Positions 22,563 to 34,243 of a stretch of DNA of 64,000 nt are shown piece by piece. Below the pieces are notes generated by a model. It was not told the DNA's origin and made no database searches. It saw only the letters and a program-made list of their open reading frames with translations. Numbering within the stretch: the stretch's first letter is position 1; each line of letters opens with the position of its first letter. Both the position numbers and the translations under genes were made by a program. The DNA is from Ambrosia x helenae (Eukaryota > Streptophyta > Magnoliopsida > Asterales > Asteraceae), in contig CM061223.1 of NCBI GenBank assembly GCA_030844895.1, forward strand, positions 6,806,676 through 6,870,675. The letters are read 5' to 3'.

Positions 22563-23347
22563 GCAACTCTCGTTCCCAATTTGCTAGCACAAGTCATCCA
22601 AATGAACGGCAACGGGAACGGCAACGGCAACGGGAACGGCAATGGTAATGGAAATGGAAACCACAACGGGAATGGAAATGGTCTCCCAGCCTGTACCCTT
22701 AAGCATTTCAATTCTTGTAACCCTCCAAAGTTTAGTGGTGAAGAAGGAGCGACAGGACTCCTCCAATGGTTTGAGGGTATTGAGAATACCTTCATCAACA
22801 GTGAATGCCCCGACAACTTCAAGGTTCGTTACGCCATGAGTGTTCTCCACAAACGAGCACTCACTTGGTGGAATGAAGAAAAGCGCACTCGTGGGGCCGA
22901 AGTTGCTCTTGCTATGACATGGGACCAAGTCAAGGAGGTCATGAAGGAAGAGTTTTGTCCTCGCAACGAGGTTAAGAAGCTTGAAGATGAGTTCCACACC
23001 CTAGCTCAAGATAGTGGGGAAAACCTTGCCTACAACACCCGCTTTCACGAGCTTAGCTTATTGTTGCCTCACAAAGTCACTCCCCTGCCGGTAGCCATCG
23101 AGAAGTACATCGGTGGTCTGCCCATGCAAATCCAAGACACCGTTTGGGGAAGGAATCCTGCAACTTTGGAAGAGGCCAAACGTCTAGCGGCCACTCTTAC
23201 TGATAATCACGTGACGAACGGTACTCTCTTCCGCAAGGGCACGAAGAAGACGGTTGCCAAAGACACTCCACAGCCCGCAATTGAAGTCAAGCCTGAGACC
23301 TCAAGCAACAAAAAGCGCAAGGCTAGAAACTACATGGTTGCTACCAC
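22563..23347 (+). pseudogene. gag: Gag, family c copy 3 (part 2, truncated)
   Basis: Continues the gag of 17176-17333 in frame. A run of alternating Asn-Gly codons (about 22600-22680) is followed by a capsid-like region with LTWWNEEK and FCPRNEVKKLEDEF. The frame breaks near 23347, where an internal deletion joins it to the end of the 3' LTR. The zinc-knuckle region is missing. Similar to the fragment at 5865-6591. Confidence 0.85.
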
Positions 23348-23350
23348 TCC

Positions 23351-23599
23351 ATTTTTACAACTCAACAGGAAATAATGATGCATGAAGACTAGAGTATTTT
23401 ATGAAGACAATATGAAGTCTATGCTTGCTTGATTCTTTTGTGATGTATTAGATTTCCACATTTAAAACTCATTATGTATTTCTACTTTTGGATATTTGCA
23501 CTTTAAATTTATTTCAATTAAAATTTGGTTACCATGTGCTACTGTATACTCATTCTTACGTGACACCTCGATGTTTCCGCCATCGGTTGGGGTGTTACA
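23351..23599 (+). mobile_element. 3' LTR remnant of family c copy 3
   Basis: Matches 16376-16624 with one difference seen, ending TGTTACA before the ACGGG duplication. Confidence 0.9.
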
Positions 23600-23604
23600 A
23601 CGGG

Positions 23605-23781
23605 ACCCGGTACTAGTGTATTCCCAAGACGACTCCCAATGATCCTCCAGATCATTGAACCCTGGACAATCCTAATTTGACCCGACTCAACTAACCTAGT
23701 TAAGTCCGTTTATAAACGTTTCCCGCTAAGGTAGACTTAGATGTTACTAAAATGTTTAAGCCAAATATGCCGGGTGTCACA
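23605..23781 (-). mobile_element. Family b LTR, right remnant
   Basis: Continues 13055-14145 after removal of the family-c insertion; aligns with the end of the solo LTR (about 9580-9750). It ends GCCGGGTGTCACA, followed by a PPT-like tract (minus TCAACGTGGGGATGA). Confidence 0.85.
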
Positions 23782-23899
23782 TCATCCCCACGTTGAAAGA
23801 ATTTTCGTCCCGAAAATTGCACAAAGCCCAAAAATGAAAAAGAAGGAACGAACGAAACGAAAAAGAAATTTACCGGATGTCACATCATCCCCACGTTGA
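23782..23899 (-). promoter_or_regulatory. Double PPT/LTR-start cassette, family b element
   Basis: Two minus-strand copies of CAACGTGGGGATGA + TGTGACA, with LTR-type starts at 23781 and 23884, each next to a small palindrome (AATTTTCGGGACGAAAATT and the GAATCTCGGGTCGAGATTC type). Spacing 103 bp. The same arrangement is at 20034-20125 and 61946-62109. Confidence 0.75.
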
Positions 23900-23944
23900 A
23901 AGGAATCTCGACCCGAGATTCATTCTGCTTCAGCAGTAACGTGT

Positions 23945-25700
23945 CTTTATTCGAATGCGCGCTTCGGAAAAAGATGAGGATGCTTAGCTTCATCTGATCC
24001 TCCCGTTCCCACGTGAACTCCGGTCCACGGTTCGAGTTCCAACGAACTTTGACGATGCGGATTTTACTCCGACGAAGGCTACGAATCTTGTAGTCGAGAA
24101 TCTCGACAGGTTCCTCCACGATGCGAAGACGATCATCAACCTTGATCTCTTCCAGTGGTACAATGAGAAATTCATCAGCCAAACACTTCTTCAAGTTAGA
24201 CACATGGAAAACGTTGTGAACACTACCGAGCTCCGCCGGTAGGTCCAGTCTGTATGCCACCGGTCCAATCCGATCCAGGATTGCGAATGGTCCGACATAA
24301 CGAGGGTTAAGCTTGCCACGCTTTCCAAAGCGTATGACGCCCTTCCATGGTGAAACTTTCAGAAGTACCCTGTCCCCAACCTGGAACTCTAAAGGTTTGC
24401 GACGGCGATCGGCATAGCTCTTCTGACGATCCCGCGCAGCAGCCAAACGGTTACGAATTGGTATGATTTTCTCCGAAGTTTCGTACACAAGTTCCGGACC
24501 AGTGAGCTGGCTCTCGCCCACCTCGGCCCAACAAAGAGGTGATCGACATTTCCATCCGTAGAGAGCCTCGAACGGAGCTGCCTTGATACTAGAGTGATAG
24601 CTGTTGTTGTAGGAGAATTCTACCAACGGTAGGTGGATCTCCCAGCTCTTACCAAAATCGATAACACATGCCCGAAGCAGGTCTTCCAAGGTTTGGATTG
24701 TCCGCTCACTCTGTCCATCAGTTTACGGATGATAAGCCGTACTCATATCCAACTGAGTACCCCAAAGCCTTGTGGAGAGCCTTCCAGAAACGCAAAGCAA
24801 AACGAGAATCACGATCAGAGATGATAGAAACAGGCACCCCGTGCCGAGCAACCACCTCCTTAAGGTAAAGTCGAGCCAACCGCTCAAGTCCGTCGGTTTC
24901 CTTAATAGGTATGAAACGTGCCGACTTTGTCAACCTGTCAACAATCACCCAGATCATATCATAACCACTAGGTGACCTTGGCAGCTTGGTGACAAAATCC
25001 ATCGTGATTCGCTCCCACTTCCATTCTGGAACCTCTGGTTGTTGCAGGAGACCAGACGGCCTCTGATACTCCACCTTGACTTTAGCACAAGTCAAGCATT
25101 TGCTGACATAAGAAGCTATGTCAGCCTTCATGTTTGGCCACCAATACAGTATCTTCAAATCCCGATACATCTTATCGGAGCCAGGGTGAATAGAATACCA
25201 GGATTTGTGAGCTTCATCCAAAACAAGCTCGCGTAATCCCCCGAATAAGGGAACCCAAACACGTCCCGCAAAATAGTGCAAGCCATCGGTCCTGAGTTCA
25301 AGATGCTTGTCAGCACTGTACATAGTTTCAGCCTTAAGGTTCTCCTCCTTTAAAGCTTCCAACTATGCAGAACGGATTTGGTCAGGCAACGAGGAATGAA
25401 TGGTGAGCTGTAAGGCTCGAACACGACGAGGATTCGCAGACTCCTTCCTGCTCAAGGCGTCCGCCACAACGTTCGCCTTGCCAAGATGGTATTTGATAGC
25501 ACAGTCATAGTCGTTCATGAGTTCAACCCAGCGACGTTGCCGCATGTTTAACACCTTCTGGTCGAAAATATGCTGAAGACTCTTGTGATCGGTGTATACT
25601 TCACACTTGGTACCGTACAAGTAATGTCTCCAGATTTTCAACGCAAAGACCACCGCACCCAGCTCCAAGTCATGAGTAGTGTAGTTCTTCTCTAAAGAAA
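23945..25700 (-). pseudogene. pol: Gypsy pol remnant (RNase H, integrase, chromodomain), family b
   Basis: Closely parallels residues of the intact pol at 57545-61947. Reading on minus: RNase H end with NYTTHDLELGAVVFALKIW and VVADALSRKES (about 25700-25400); integrase HHCC zinc region and catalytic core with the first two Asp and Glu visible (25350-24690); a C-terminal chromodomain-like GPEFTWEREDQM near 24000. Damage: an in-frame TAG near 25364, a TAA in the integrase core near 24724, a frameshift at about 24750, and truncation near 25700 that removes RT, protease and gag. Not functional. Its 3' LTR is the split one at 13055-14145 and 23605-23781. Confidence 0.88.
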
Positions 25701-25744
25701 AGGTCTTCGTATTCGCTGTTGTGTACAAAGCGACCACACTGAGC

Positions 25745-26389
25745 ACACCTTGGTATGCAAATTATGCAACTAAACAATTAAGCTACCCATGATCTAATTA
25801 AACACTAAACCATGTAACTAAATAAACATACTTCATGCAACTCATTTGATGCTCATCAACCGTATCCAATGACCCAAATTACAGTATCTCACCCAATAAT
25901 AAGAACACTAGAAGGTAGAGTTTAAGATCAAATACGCAAATCCGTTAAACTAGATATACGATAGGTTTTACAAAGAAAAACCTACAAAACTTCCAAGAAA
26001 CATCAAGAGACGAAGAGAGACAAAAGCACAATGCTTTCTTTAATTGATTTCATTCATACCTAATCAAATGCAATTACATGAATAAATAGATGCAAAAGCT
26101 ACTTGACTAACTCCACGAATTCAGTAACTAACACCATAACTCCACTATTCCATGACTCCACTAATCCTACATGCATGCACTTTATTGACCACTAATGTTA
26201 ATGTCTAAATGCAGAATAAAAATAACAATTGCAATTAAAATAACAAATGCAAATTCAATCGGACTTGGGCTAAGCATCTGGTAACGAACGGGCTTGATAC
26301 TATGTCTTTTGGGCCTGGACTGTGCAACTGTTGGGCTTTAATGCTGGGCATAACTGTGACCCATCCCGTAACTACCAGGCACGTAACAA
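25745..26389 (-). mobile_element. LTR-like fragment, possibly Copia
   Basis: Minus strand starts TGTTACGTGCC and ends GTGTGCTCA, about 645 bp with TG/CA ends and no coding potential. The left side abuts the truncated pol. No target duplication found, so the call rests on ends and composition only. Confidence 0.3.
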
Positions 26390-26720
26390 TATATGATACC
26401 AACATATAAACACCCTGAAAACCAACTCAGTTTATATACATTTAATAGATTACAATTTATAAAATTGTATTTATGTATATTGTATACACACTATTGGTGA
26501 CTGAAGTCACTAAAATCAGTTGTTTGAGTAAAATATATACGTAGAATTAAAAGATGACTTGTTTCTTATGATGTAACAAATGATAAATGATGTTTGCTTT
26601 TAGAAAAGTATTTTGTTGATGACTTACATTGAAACCCGACCGCTATTCTTCGACAAATGTACTTGGAAGATCACTTAAAACGTATTATAAGCAATGCCCA
26701 ACGCTTGTAGTTTGTTGGTT
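26390..26720. other. Downstream flank of MIR395 unit II
   Basis: Resembles the DNA 3' of hairpin unit I (2720-2900) and unit III (33735-34230), with shared pieces such as ACGTAGAATTA and AATGTACTT. It marks an ancestral tandem repeat of about 1-1.5 kb. No ORF. Confidence 0.55.
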
Positions 26721-26817
26721 GTCAAGTGGCACTTGGAGTTCCCCCAAACACTTCAGTAGGAAATCCTAATAAACAATCCCAATGAAGTGTTCGGAGGATC
26801 CCTTAGGGACACTTGGC
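26721..26817 (-). ncRNA. MIR395: MIR395 hairpin, unit II
   Basis: Exact miR395 complement at 26736-26756 (minus product). The best-paired hairpin of the set: the opposite arm, read on plus as AATGAAGTGTTCGGAGGATC, gives one internal mismatch and about three G-U wobbles. Single-hairpin unit, 78 nt below the TATA box at 26895-26903. Expected role as for the other copies: regulation of sulfate uptake and assimilation. A LINE has inserted about 100 bp upstream of the TATA box. Confidence 0.93.
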
Positions 26818-26894
26818 TTTTCCCTTTAGGCTTCATCTGTATTCCTTTATGGTTACTTGATATGTTTGGTTATTAGAAATGGCTTAGGTATACG

Positions 26895-26903
26895 TATATA
26901 TAG
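26895..26903 (-). promoter_or_regulatory. TATA box of MIR395 unit II, with upstream GAGAC
   Basis: Minus CTATATATA. A minus-strand GAGAC (26979-26983), the core of the sulfur-response element SURE, lies 76 bp upstream, at the same distance as in unit III. A 5-bp match alone is weak evidence. Confidence 0.6.
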
Positions 26904-27000
26904 ACGAGTTTTGGGAAGCGTCTTATACATGCACGAACATGCATGATTCATAGGAAGCATGAACATGGCTGGCATTGAGTCTCTGTTACCATTTTTCATA

Positions 27001-28614
27001 TTTTTTTTTTTTTTTGAAAGGTAAACTTCATTAAACCAAAAAAACACGGGTTATCTCTAAGCTAGAGATAACCACACAACCAAAACATTAAGTTACATCA
27101 AATCGACACCAATCTTTCCAACCAATCCTATCATTTTTAGATCTACTATTGAACCACAAGAAACTAATTCGCCTTGACATCTGACAGCATCTTCGTCACA
27201 TTCACAGATCCTTGCCTGAAAATAACCTCGTTCCGTGTCATCCATAACTTCCAGCAAGCTATAATTAAGATACCATAAATCACCTTTTTCCTCGAAGGAG
27301 AAGTAGACACGTGCTCCGTCATCGTTAATATGTCATGGACTGAAAAAATAATCATCGGAGGGATACGAATCCACGACGCAGTGCCAACCCACAACCCATT
27401 AGCTATCGCACATGCCGTGAACACATGTTCTAATGTCTCATCTATCTCGCCACAAAACCGACATAAACCATCACCCGTGAAGACATTCCTTCGAGCTAAC
27501 GCACTAGCCGTTGGAAGCCTATCCAAAGAAGCGCGCCACATAAAGATATTACATTTATTAGGAAGCCATTTACACCACTTGTATTTAAACCCATCGACCA
27601 CCCCATCAGCATTACGCAGCCATTTACGAGCTGCGTTCACCGTATACGAACCATTCGACCCACTATTCCATTTCCACGAATCTCTGTTTTGATTCAGCCG
27701 AACCACCATAACCATTCGATGACACTGTATTAGCTCCATCATCTCATTTGTCGAACACGGATACCTCTTCCATTCCCATGTAATACCACTATTCCCATTA
27801 CCATATCCAATCCTATCCGAAACTTTGCACCATTTATGTTTTTCAAGAGCAAATAAATTCGGGAACAACTCTTTCAAGGGGAGATCATTAATCCAAGCAT
27901 CCACCCAGAATCGGATATCCAAACCATTACCAATAGAACCCCGGATCATATTTAAAACATTAACACCTTGAATCTTAGTGACATAGGCCACCTTCACCAT
28001 CTTACTCCACGGCCCGCTAGACTGTTTATTCCAAGGCACCATATCCCATCGTCGTTTAGAGACATGAAGCGCATCTATAACTCTTTTCCACAAGGCATTC
28101 TCTTCAGTTTTATATCTCCACAACCACTTAAACAACAGCGAAAGATTACAATCCATCAATCTACTCAAACCCAGACCACCATCTATCTTAGGCTTCGCCA
28201 CCCGATCCCAAGCCACCCAGTGAATCTTACCAATATCATCTGACCCTCCCCATAAAAAACGCTTGATAAGCCCCTCAAGAGTATTAATAACCGCAACCGG
28301 GGCCTTAAACATCGAGAAATAATATGACGGAATACTCTCCAAGACTGATTTTACCAAAACCAACCTCCCCCCATAGACAGAGTGCGAGCCTTCCACAGAG
28401 ATAATCGCTTTTTGAACACCTGAATCACTGGATCCCAACTATTAATTCTGGACATATTACCTCCAACCTGAATACCCAGATATTTAAAAGGGGTCTCCCC
28501 AGCCCGGCACCCTAGAGCCGAAGCTTTATGTTGCACCTCGGGAAGATCCTTACCAATACCAAACAGAGTGGATTTATGAATATTAATTCTCAAACCTGAA
28601 CATAAATGAAAAAA
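27001..28614 (-). mobile_element. 5'-truncated LINE (L1-type) with 13-bp TSD
   Basis: The target duplication ACCATTTTTCATA is at 26988-27000 and 28615-28627. The minus-strand 3' end has a poly(A) (T-run from 27001). The body covers only the C-terminal third of ORF2. It inserted in the upstream region of MIR395 unit II. Confidence 0.93.
27164..28610 (-). pseudogene. LINE ORF2 C-terminal remnant (RT end, zinc-binding domain)
   Basis: Two overlapping minus frames. 28610-28360 carries the end of the reverse transcriptase (SGLRINIHKS, PFKYLGIQVGG). 28438-27164 continues with the thumb/connection (GGLGLSR, WKWNSGSNGSYTVNAA) and the plant LINE zinc-binding domain (CNIFMWRASLDRLPTASALARR cut short here, then CRFCGEIDETLEHVF). 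A frameshift lies around 28360-28430. The catalytic RT motif and the endonuclease are missing by 5' truncation, so it cannot retrotranspose. Confidence 0.88.
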
Positions 28615-28627
28615 ACCATTTTTCATA

Positions 28628-29400
28628 TTAACATAAGGAGGGAAAAGATACCAAAACAAGAACTTATGGGGAGGACCAGGTAGTAGTATTATATACTCAT
28701 TTCTTCATTGTCCATTAATCATGGCTAGATTCAACTTCCATCTTTAGTAATATTGGCATAAGATTCCATGAGTGTACACATGTGTAAATTAAAATAACTC
28801 AAAGCTAGAGTGGAATATACATTTATTCTTGATGAGGATAATAAGGTAATTAAAGATGTAGAAGGATGAACAGTCGAATATACAGTTATGAGTGGGGGAA
28901 GAGCCATCGTATGCAAGAATCTGCCCCATTGAACTTTTGTGAAAGATTTTCTTAGATATCATCAAATCTTTCACAAAATAAAAGTTTAAATATGGTCCAT
29001 TTAAAACTTCCTATACACCTCTTAAAAAAGTTACTACTTGAAAATTGATCAGTTGTGAGTACGGTTTCGGTCGCAAATCGTCGCGACTAGAATAGAATGA
29101 CAGTAGCAGTCGCAAAGTGATTATCGGTTGCTTTCTATTTTTTTATGTTTTTATATATATACTTTTCCTATATTTGTGATCACATAATATATGGTTTGAA
29201 TTTGGATCATTTAAGAACCACAAGAAGAGAACTAAGAAACTAATGTGAATATGGGGTATTTTTGTAAATATGAAGTGTGAATACAAAAATCCTTCCACCA
29301 AAAAATAAAAAAATAATAAAAAAGTAATATAACCTAAAAAAATAAAAAATTTAAAACACCAAAATAAAAAAAATAAAAAATGGCTATATTACGTCATGTC
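28628..29400. other. Upstream host DNA of MIR395 unit II, then AT-rich spacer
   Basis: 28628-29020 resembles upstream DNA of the other units (for example ATGCAAGAATCTGCCCCATT at 28912-28931, as near 3727). 29020-29400 is A/T-rich with no gene seen. Confidence 0.55.
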
Positions 29401-31220
29401 TGATGCACATGTGCATTGCACTTTTAGAGCACACTTTTAAATAAATTGTCAATTACCATAATTAAATGAACATTAAATGGACGCGATACGAGATATAAGG
29501 AGGCAAAAATTTTATTCAATGATCATTAAATGGACGTGAAGTAAGATATAAAATACACTCAAAATCATCAATTGTTTAGTTATGCATATTATAACATAAA
29601 TTGAAAATAAGACAAGTGTAGGACAACAAACAGGAATAAACTTAAAATAACTCTATATAAAAACTATAAAATAAGACAAGTGTACAAATACATATGTGTA
29701 TTTCACTATTATAGTTAGGTTTTTTTAATGGGTTTAGCTTTAGGGTTTAGTTTTTAGGTAGGATTATTGGATTTTATTACTCCCAACTATATGGTATTGT
29801 ATTGGCCGATGTCGCTCCCAACTATCAGTTTGACTCCCGCCACTCCCAACTTAGCACCTTGTTTGTTGTGTCACTCCAGATCTGACGTGAAATTGGCGTG
29901 GATCTGATGTGGCAAGTACCTCCGGAGTGACACTACAAACAAAGTGTTAAGTTGGGAGTGGTAGGAGTCAAAGTAATAGTTTGGAGTGGCAGCGGCCAAT
30001 ACCTTATAATTGGGAGTAATAAAATCCAATAACCCTTTTAGGTATGGTGGGAGGGGATTTAGGTTTTTGGGGTTAGGGGGTGAATAAACTTAAAAAAACT
30101 CTATATAAAACTATAAAATAAAACAAGTGTACTGCAAGCACATATGCATTTCATTATTGTAGTTAGGGTTTTTTTTTTTTTTTTTTTTTTTGATGAGTTT
30201 AGCTTTAAGGTTTTGTTTTTAGGTATTGTGAAAGGGGGTTAGATTTTGGGGGATGGGCGGGGGGTTTAGGTTTTTAGGGGGTGGCGGGTTTAATTATAAT
30301 TATGCACATGTGCATATGTCAATTTCCTTATCGTACCAATTTACATACGTTAAAATAATAATCACAAACATAATCAACCTATCAACCACCATATAAGGCC
30401 ACCCAAAATATACTTATGTGCATGAATCATCCTTCAATAACAAAAATTTTGTACCCATCTGTTTTTATCATACAATTACATGTAGTTTCTACCAAATGCG
30501 TCAAGACAATAAAACAAATGATAAAAAAATATACATATTACAAATCAAACATGTTACCACTGACCACCTACGAACTTCTAATTATATCACAACGTCACAT
30601 CCACTAACAGTGTCATCTTCTATTGCTTATTTGTCCCATTTTCATCTTCTTCCCCTTTTACTTATCTTCTCTCACCACTCTTCACACCTAATTGATGGCT
30701 CATCTAACATATCCCTTGTTTTTCATCTGTCAATCTGAACATCGTATACTTCTCAAATTTTTCACATTGTTCGTGTGTTTAAACAACTAACAATTAGCAT
30801 TTATTAGTTAACATGAAAAAATATACATATGTGCACATGTGCATACATATCTAAATTGCTTAAATAAATAATAACACCTTTTTTAACTTCCTGATCAACG
30901 ATTATGTCATCATCCTCAATCGCATCTGGCAGCTTTTTTGACTCTTTCTTCCTCGATTCTAAGACAAAGGTTACCTTCTTCGATTTTTTTCCCATTCTTT
31001 AACTACAAATAATAAATAACACTTAAGAAAACCAAAATTTCAATCTTAATGTGCATTAACGTTATTTTTTTCATTACCACATAACATATGCACATGTGCA
31101 TTAAAATGAATGACCGTAATGATAGCAAGAATTAAATCTTAATGCACATGTGTATTAACATTAACTTTATCATTACCATATAAATTATGCACACGTGCAT
31201 TAATATAAATGACCTTAATG
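29400..31220. repeat. Dispersed ATGCACATGTGCAT-type palindromes
   Basis: At least seven near-copies of TGCACATGTGCA or its variants (around 29403, 29690, 30140, 30303, 30830, 31088, 31142, 31188) over 1.8 kb of otherwise AT-rich DNA. Two copies are followed by a similar TTTCA.TATTRTAGTTAGG stretch, so part reflects local duplication. Function unknown. Confidence 0.5.
29760..30036. mobile_element. Foldback MITE, about 275 bp
   Basis: Left end GGATTATTGGATTTTATTAC and TCCCAACTAT; right end ATAATTGGGAG and TAATAAAATCCAATAACCC. Inner arms also pair (CTCCCAACTTA / TAAGTTGGGAG). No coding capacity. Confidence 0.75.
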
Positions 31221-31603
31221 GTACATAATGCAATGAATACACATATCCATACTGTAAAAAAAACAACAATCCAACCAATTTATGCTACTCATGAAATTCA
31301 ACTCATTAAACATGCCCTCTTCTTTATTTTTTCTTCCCTTTTCTGCTTGCCATCTTTTACTTTAGAGCCTAAAACACATAAATACAAACACTCGTTATAC
31401 CAAAAAGTCAACAACAATAAATTAATACAATACGATGGATGATCAACCCCATCTCCACTTGACTCACCAATTTTACTCTCTTCTTCCTCGTTAAATTTTG
31501 TATGCTTCTTTGTCATTTTTGTTTGGCCACTAGGCTTTTTCGATATGCTATATTCGTCCCTTTGGGTGATTATGCTACTCATGAAATTCAACTCATTAAA
31601 CAC
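30804..31603 (-). pseudogene. Possible gene fragments, lysine-rich, unidentified
   Basis: Two minus frames, one starting MGKKSKKVTFVLESRKKESK (30995) and one with KKPSGQTKMTKKHTKFNEEE (about 31540), are charged and low-complexity and could be exon debris. I recognise no family. They may also be chance ORFs. Confidence 0.2.
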
Positions 31604-31727
31604 GCCCTCTTCTTCTTTTTCATCCCTTTTTAGCTTGCCATTTTTTTACTTTAGATCCTAAAACACACAAATACAAAAACACCCATTATACCACATAATC
31701 AACATCAACAAAATTAATGCAATATGG
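31283..31727. repeat. Direct duplication, two copies of about 158 bp
   Basis: 31283-31440 and 31570-31727 share CTACTCATGAAATTCAACTC and most of the following sequence, about 287 bp apart. Non-coding by appearance. Confidence 0.75.
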
Positions 31728-32523
31728 CCAGTCAACCATAATAAGATCCAATTAAAGGATAACATCATAAAGCAGGGAAATACTCCAAAGAACCCCACCT
31801 CAAAACCATCAATGACCTAACTATTTATGTAAAAACGATACAAATCTCTACTCACTTGGAATGAAGAAAGGTGGGGAGCAGAACGTAATGCTCATAATTT
31901 CCCTCTAGACTTAGTTGCTATTGAAGCTCCATCTATAAATGGATATGACTTTGGTCTGATTGTATTGGAGTTTTTGAACTAAAAAAGAAGCAATAACGTC
32001 CTTTTGATAAAACAAGAGGGAAGCTATTGCTTCTTTTTTTTTTTATTTAGTACTATTTGCCTTACACAGTTTCCTTAAAAATGTTTTATAGTTTGGTTCG
32101 ATTTGCGTGTTTTTTCTTTGTATTCATTTATATTATAGGTTTCTATATCATATACTTTTCCCAATCTTTTATGAAGTTTTATTTACAATTCAATTTCAAT
32201 CGAAAATAGACAAAAATGACAATTTTTTTTTATTCACATACTTACAGAGTCGGTTGTGTTCAACTTTGACCTACAAAAAAACCATCTTATACCAATTTTA
32301 ATATTTTTATATTTGCTACAACTTTACTCCATTCCAATAGGTGTGTTTAAAATTGTTAAGACATTGCCTCTATGGCATCTCGAATATCCAATAAAATTCG
32401 AAGGGTGATTATGGCATTGACTCAATTACTAGTTAGGTCACCTCATTCTGGTTAGTTTTATTTTCCTATTTTGACTTTGATATCTCAAATATCCAACAAA
32501 AATCAAATCGTAAATAAAACATA
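31728..32523. other. AT-rich spacer, nothing recognised
   Basis: Short frames only, no repeat ends or domain similarity seen. Confidence 0.45.
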
Positions 32524-33269
32524 TCTATACTATATGAGGGTAAAATAGTCATTCAAATAATTTTACACTTTGCTACCTCATTTTAGTTACTTTATGTTGA
32601 TTTAGAGGCTCTCTACACTCACGAAATATATATGTAAAGGTGCAGTATGTTTGTAGAATAGAAAAGGAATGCAAAGAGGTTGTATTATTAATCAACTCAA
32701 GAAGCCTTTATATAGGCATACATTGGAACGTACACCAAGAAACTTCCACTTAAAGAATAGCTACAACCTACCTACTCTAACGTACACTTTTCTCCAACCT
32801 TCACATGCATATTACTTGGTCAAACCTCAAACCTTTATTCAAATGCATAAACAAAACCTTCATATTTCCAGCCATGCACCTTTAGCCTTTGAAATTTCCA
32901 TGCACATAACTTCAAACCATCTAAAATACTAACGCATGACCCGTACTTGACCCGAACCATCAAGATTAACCCAACACTTTAATTCCCTCATTTTTAAGGC
33001 TAAATGAAATTTATTAATCCCACATTTTTGTATTTCGCCGATAATAATTCCTCCCGAGTATAATATATATAAGGCCTTTATCTTCCGGAGTTCCGGTATC
33101 AATGATGGTTTGCCAAATAGGATATTGTGCATTCATGTGTTGAAATCCCATCAAAGGATAAGTGTTTGTGCCTATTTTCCTTTAAAAATCTTTAATAACA
33201 AGACTTAATATATCATTACATCATACATTTTTTTATGGGTCATGTTATTTACACCGAGGTTTTTAGGGT

Positions 33270-33450
33270 TTTACAGGTCTTTACGGCTCGTAGAGGCCTC
33301 TACGGGCCGTAGAGGTGTCAGAACATTGGCCGTAGAGGTGGGTGCCCACTACAATGATTGACACATGCCTCTACAGCTCATAGAGGCCTCTATGAGCCGC
33401 AGAGAACCCTCTACAGCTCGTAGAGGCCTCTACGAGCGGTAGAGGCCGGT
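33270..33450. repeat. GTAGAGGCCTCTAC palindrome array
   Basis: Repeated CTCGTAGAGGCCTCTACGGGCC, GGCCGTAGAGG, CTCATAGAGGCCTCTATGAGC and related units. Some variants (TACGAG versus TATGAG) change both arms together. It resembles the motif arrays in the Gypsy LTRs but with another core. Confidence 0.7.
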
Positions 33451-33773
33451 GCAAATAAGTTTTGGGGTGGTGCAAATAGGGGGCCATTTTTCGTATTCAG
33501 TTTTCAAGAAATCAAACAAACTGACTATCTCACATTCTTTCCGTTATTAGCAAAAACCAAACCCAATCAATCCATAGGCGCTCTGCCCTCATCATATTTT
33601 ACATCCCTCCACTGCATTTGCTTCCATGTATGTTCGTTGATTTGCATATAATCATTGAGTTCAAATGCCTTTTGCCCAGGATTGCATATGCTTCTCGATG
33701 ACGTCACTAATATTTAAGACCAGCTATGTAAGTAAAGATAAATGTAGAATTAGAAAATTACTAGTTTTTTTTA

Positions 33774-34086
33774 GGGGAATTGGAATTAAAATATAATCGC
33801 AACTTTGTTGGGTTAGAAGACAATAATCCAACTTGAAAATTGGAATCCAACAGGCCCCAACTTGTCTTGGTTTTTATTTCACTGGACCAAAATTAACTCG
33901 GGTTAACCCATTTAGTTTTCTGCCTGACTTTTTTGCCAACCAAGAAACTAACTGAGTTAACCTTAGTTAGTTTTGGTCCAGTGAAATAGAAACCAAGACA
34001 AGTTAGGTCTGTTAGATTTCAATTTTCAAGTTGGGATTATTGTCTTCCAATCCGACAAAGTTGGGATTATTTAATTCCAATTCCCC
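33774..34086. mobile_element. Long-TIR MITE, MULE-like, 313 bp
   Basis: Starts GGGGAATTGGAATTAAA, ends TTTAATTCCAATTCCCC-type. Arms of roughly 120 bp are nearly complementary (TTGTCTTGGT / ACCAAGACAA). T-rich flanks obscure the target duplication. It lies just downstream of MIR395 unit III. Confidence 0.8.
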
Positions 34087-34243
34087 TTTTTTATATAGGG
34101 TAGCACAAATAGAACGACTTTTGTTTCAACAATTAACGATTATTCTATGATGTACATTGAAACCCACCTTGACTAATGTACTTAGAAGGTCATGTACTTA
34201 CCACATGCTATTAGCAACGTCCAAAACTTCTACTTTGCTAGTT

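Larger units (their letters stand above)
14146..23599 (+). mobile_element. Ty3/Gypsy element, family c copy 3, TSD ACGGG
   Basis: Flanked by ACGGG at 14141-14145 and 23600-23604. Order: 5' LTR 14146-16624, PBS, gag split by another element (17334-22562), then an internal deletion joining gag directly to the last 249 bp of the 3' LTR (23351-23599). The two LTR ends differ by one base over 249 bp by eye. All of pol is absent. It inserted into the LTR of the minus-strand family-b element. Confidence 0.92.

Noticed and set aside
22600..22690. CRISPR-like or satellite repeat in the Asn-Gly run
   Set aside because: A simple codon repeat inside gag without spacers.
27330..27692. 120-aa plus-strand ORF
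   Set aside because: Shadow of the minus-strand LINE ORF2 remnant.
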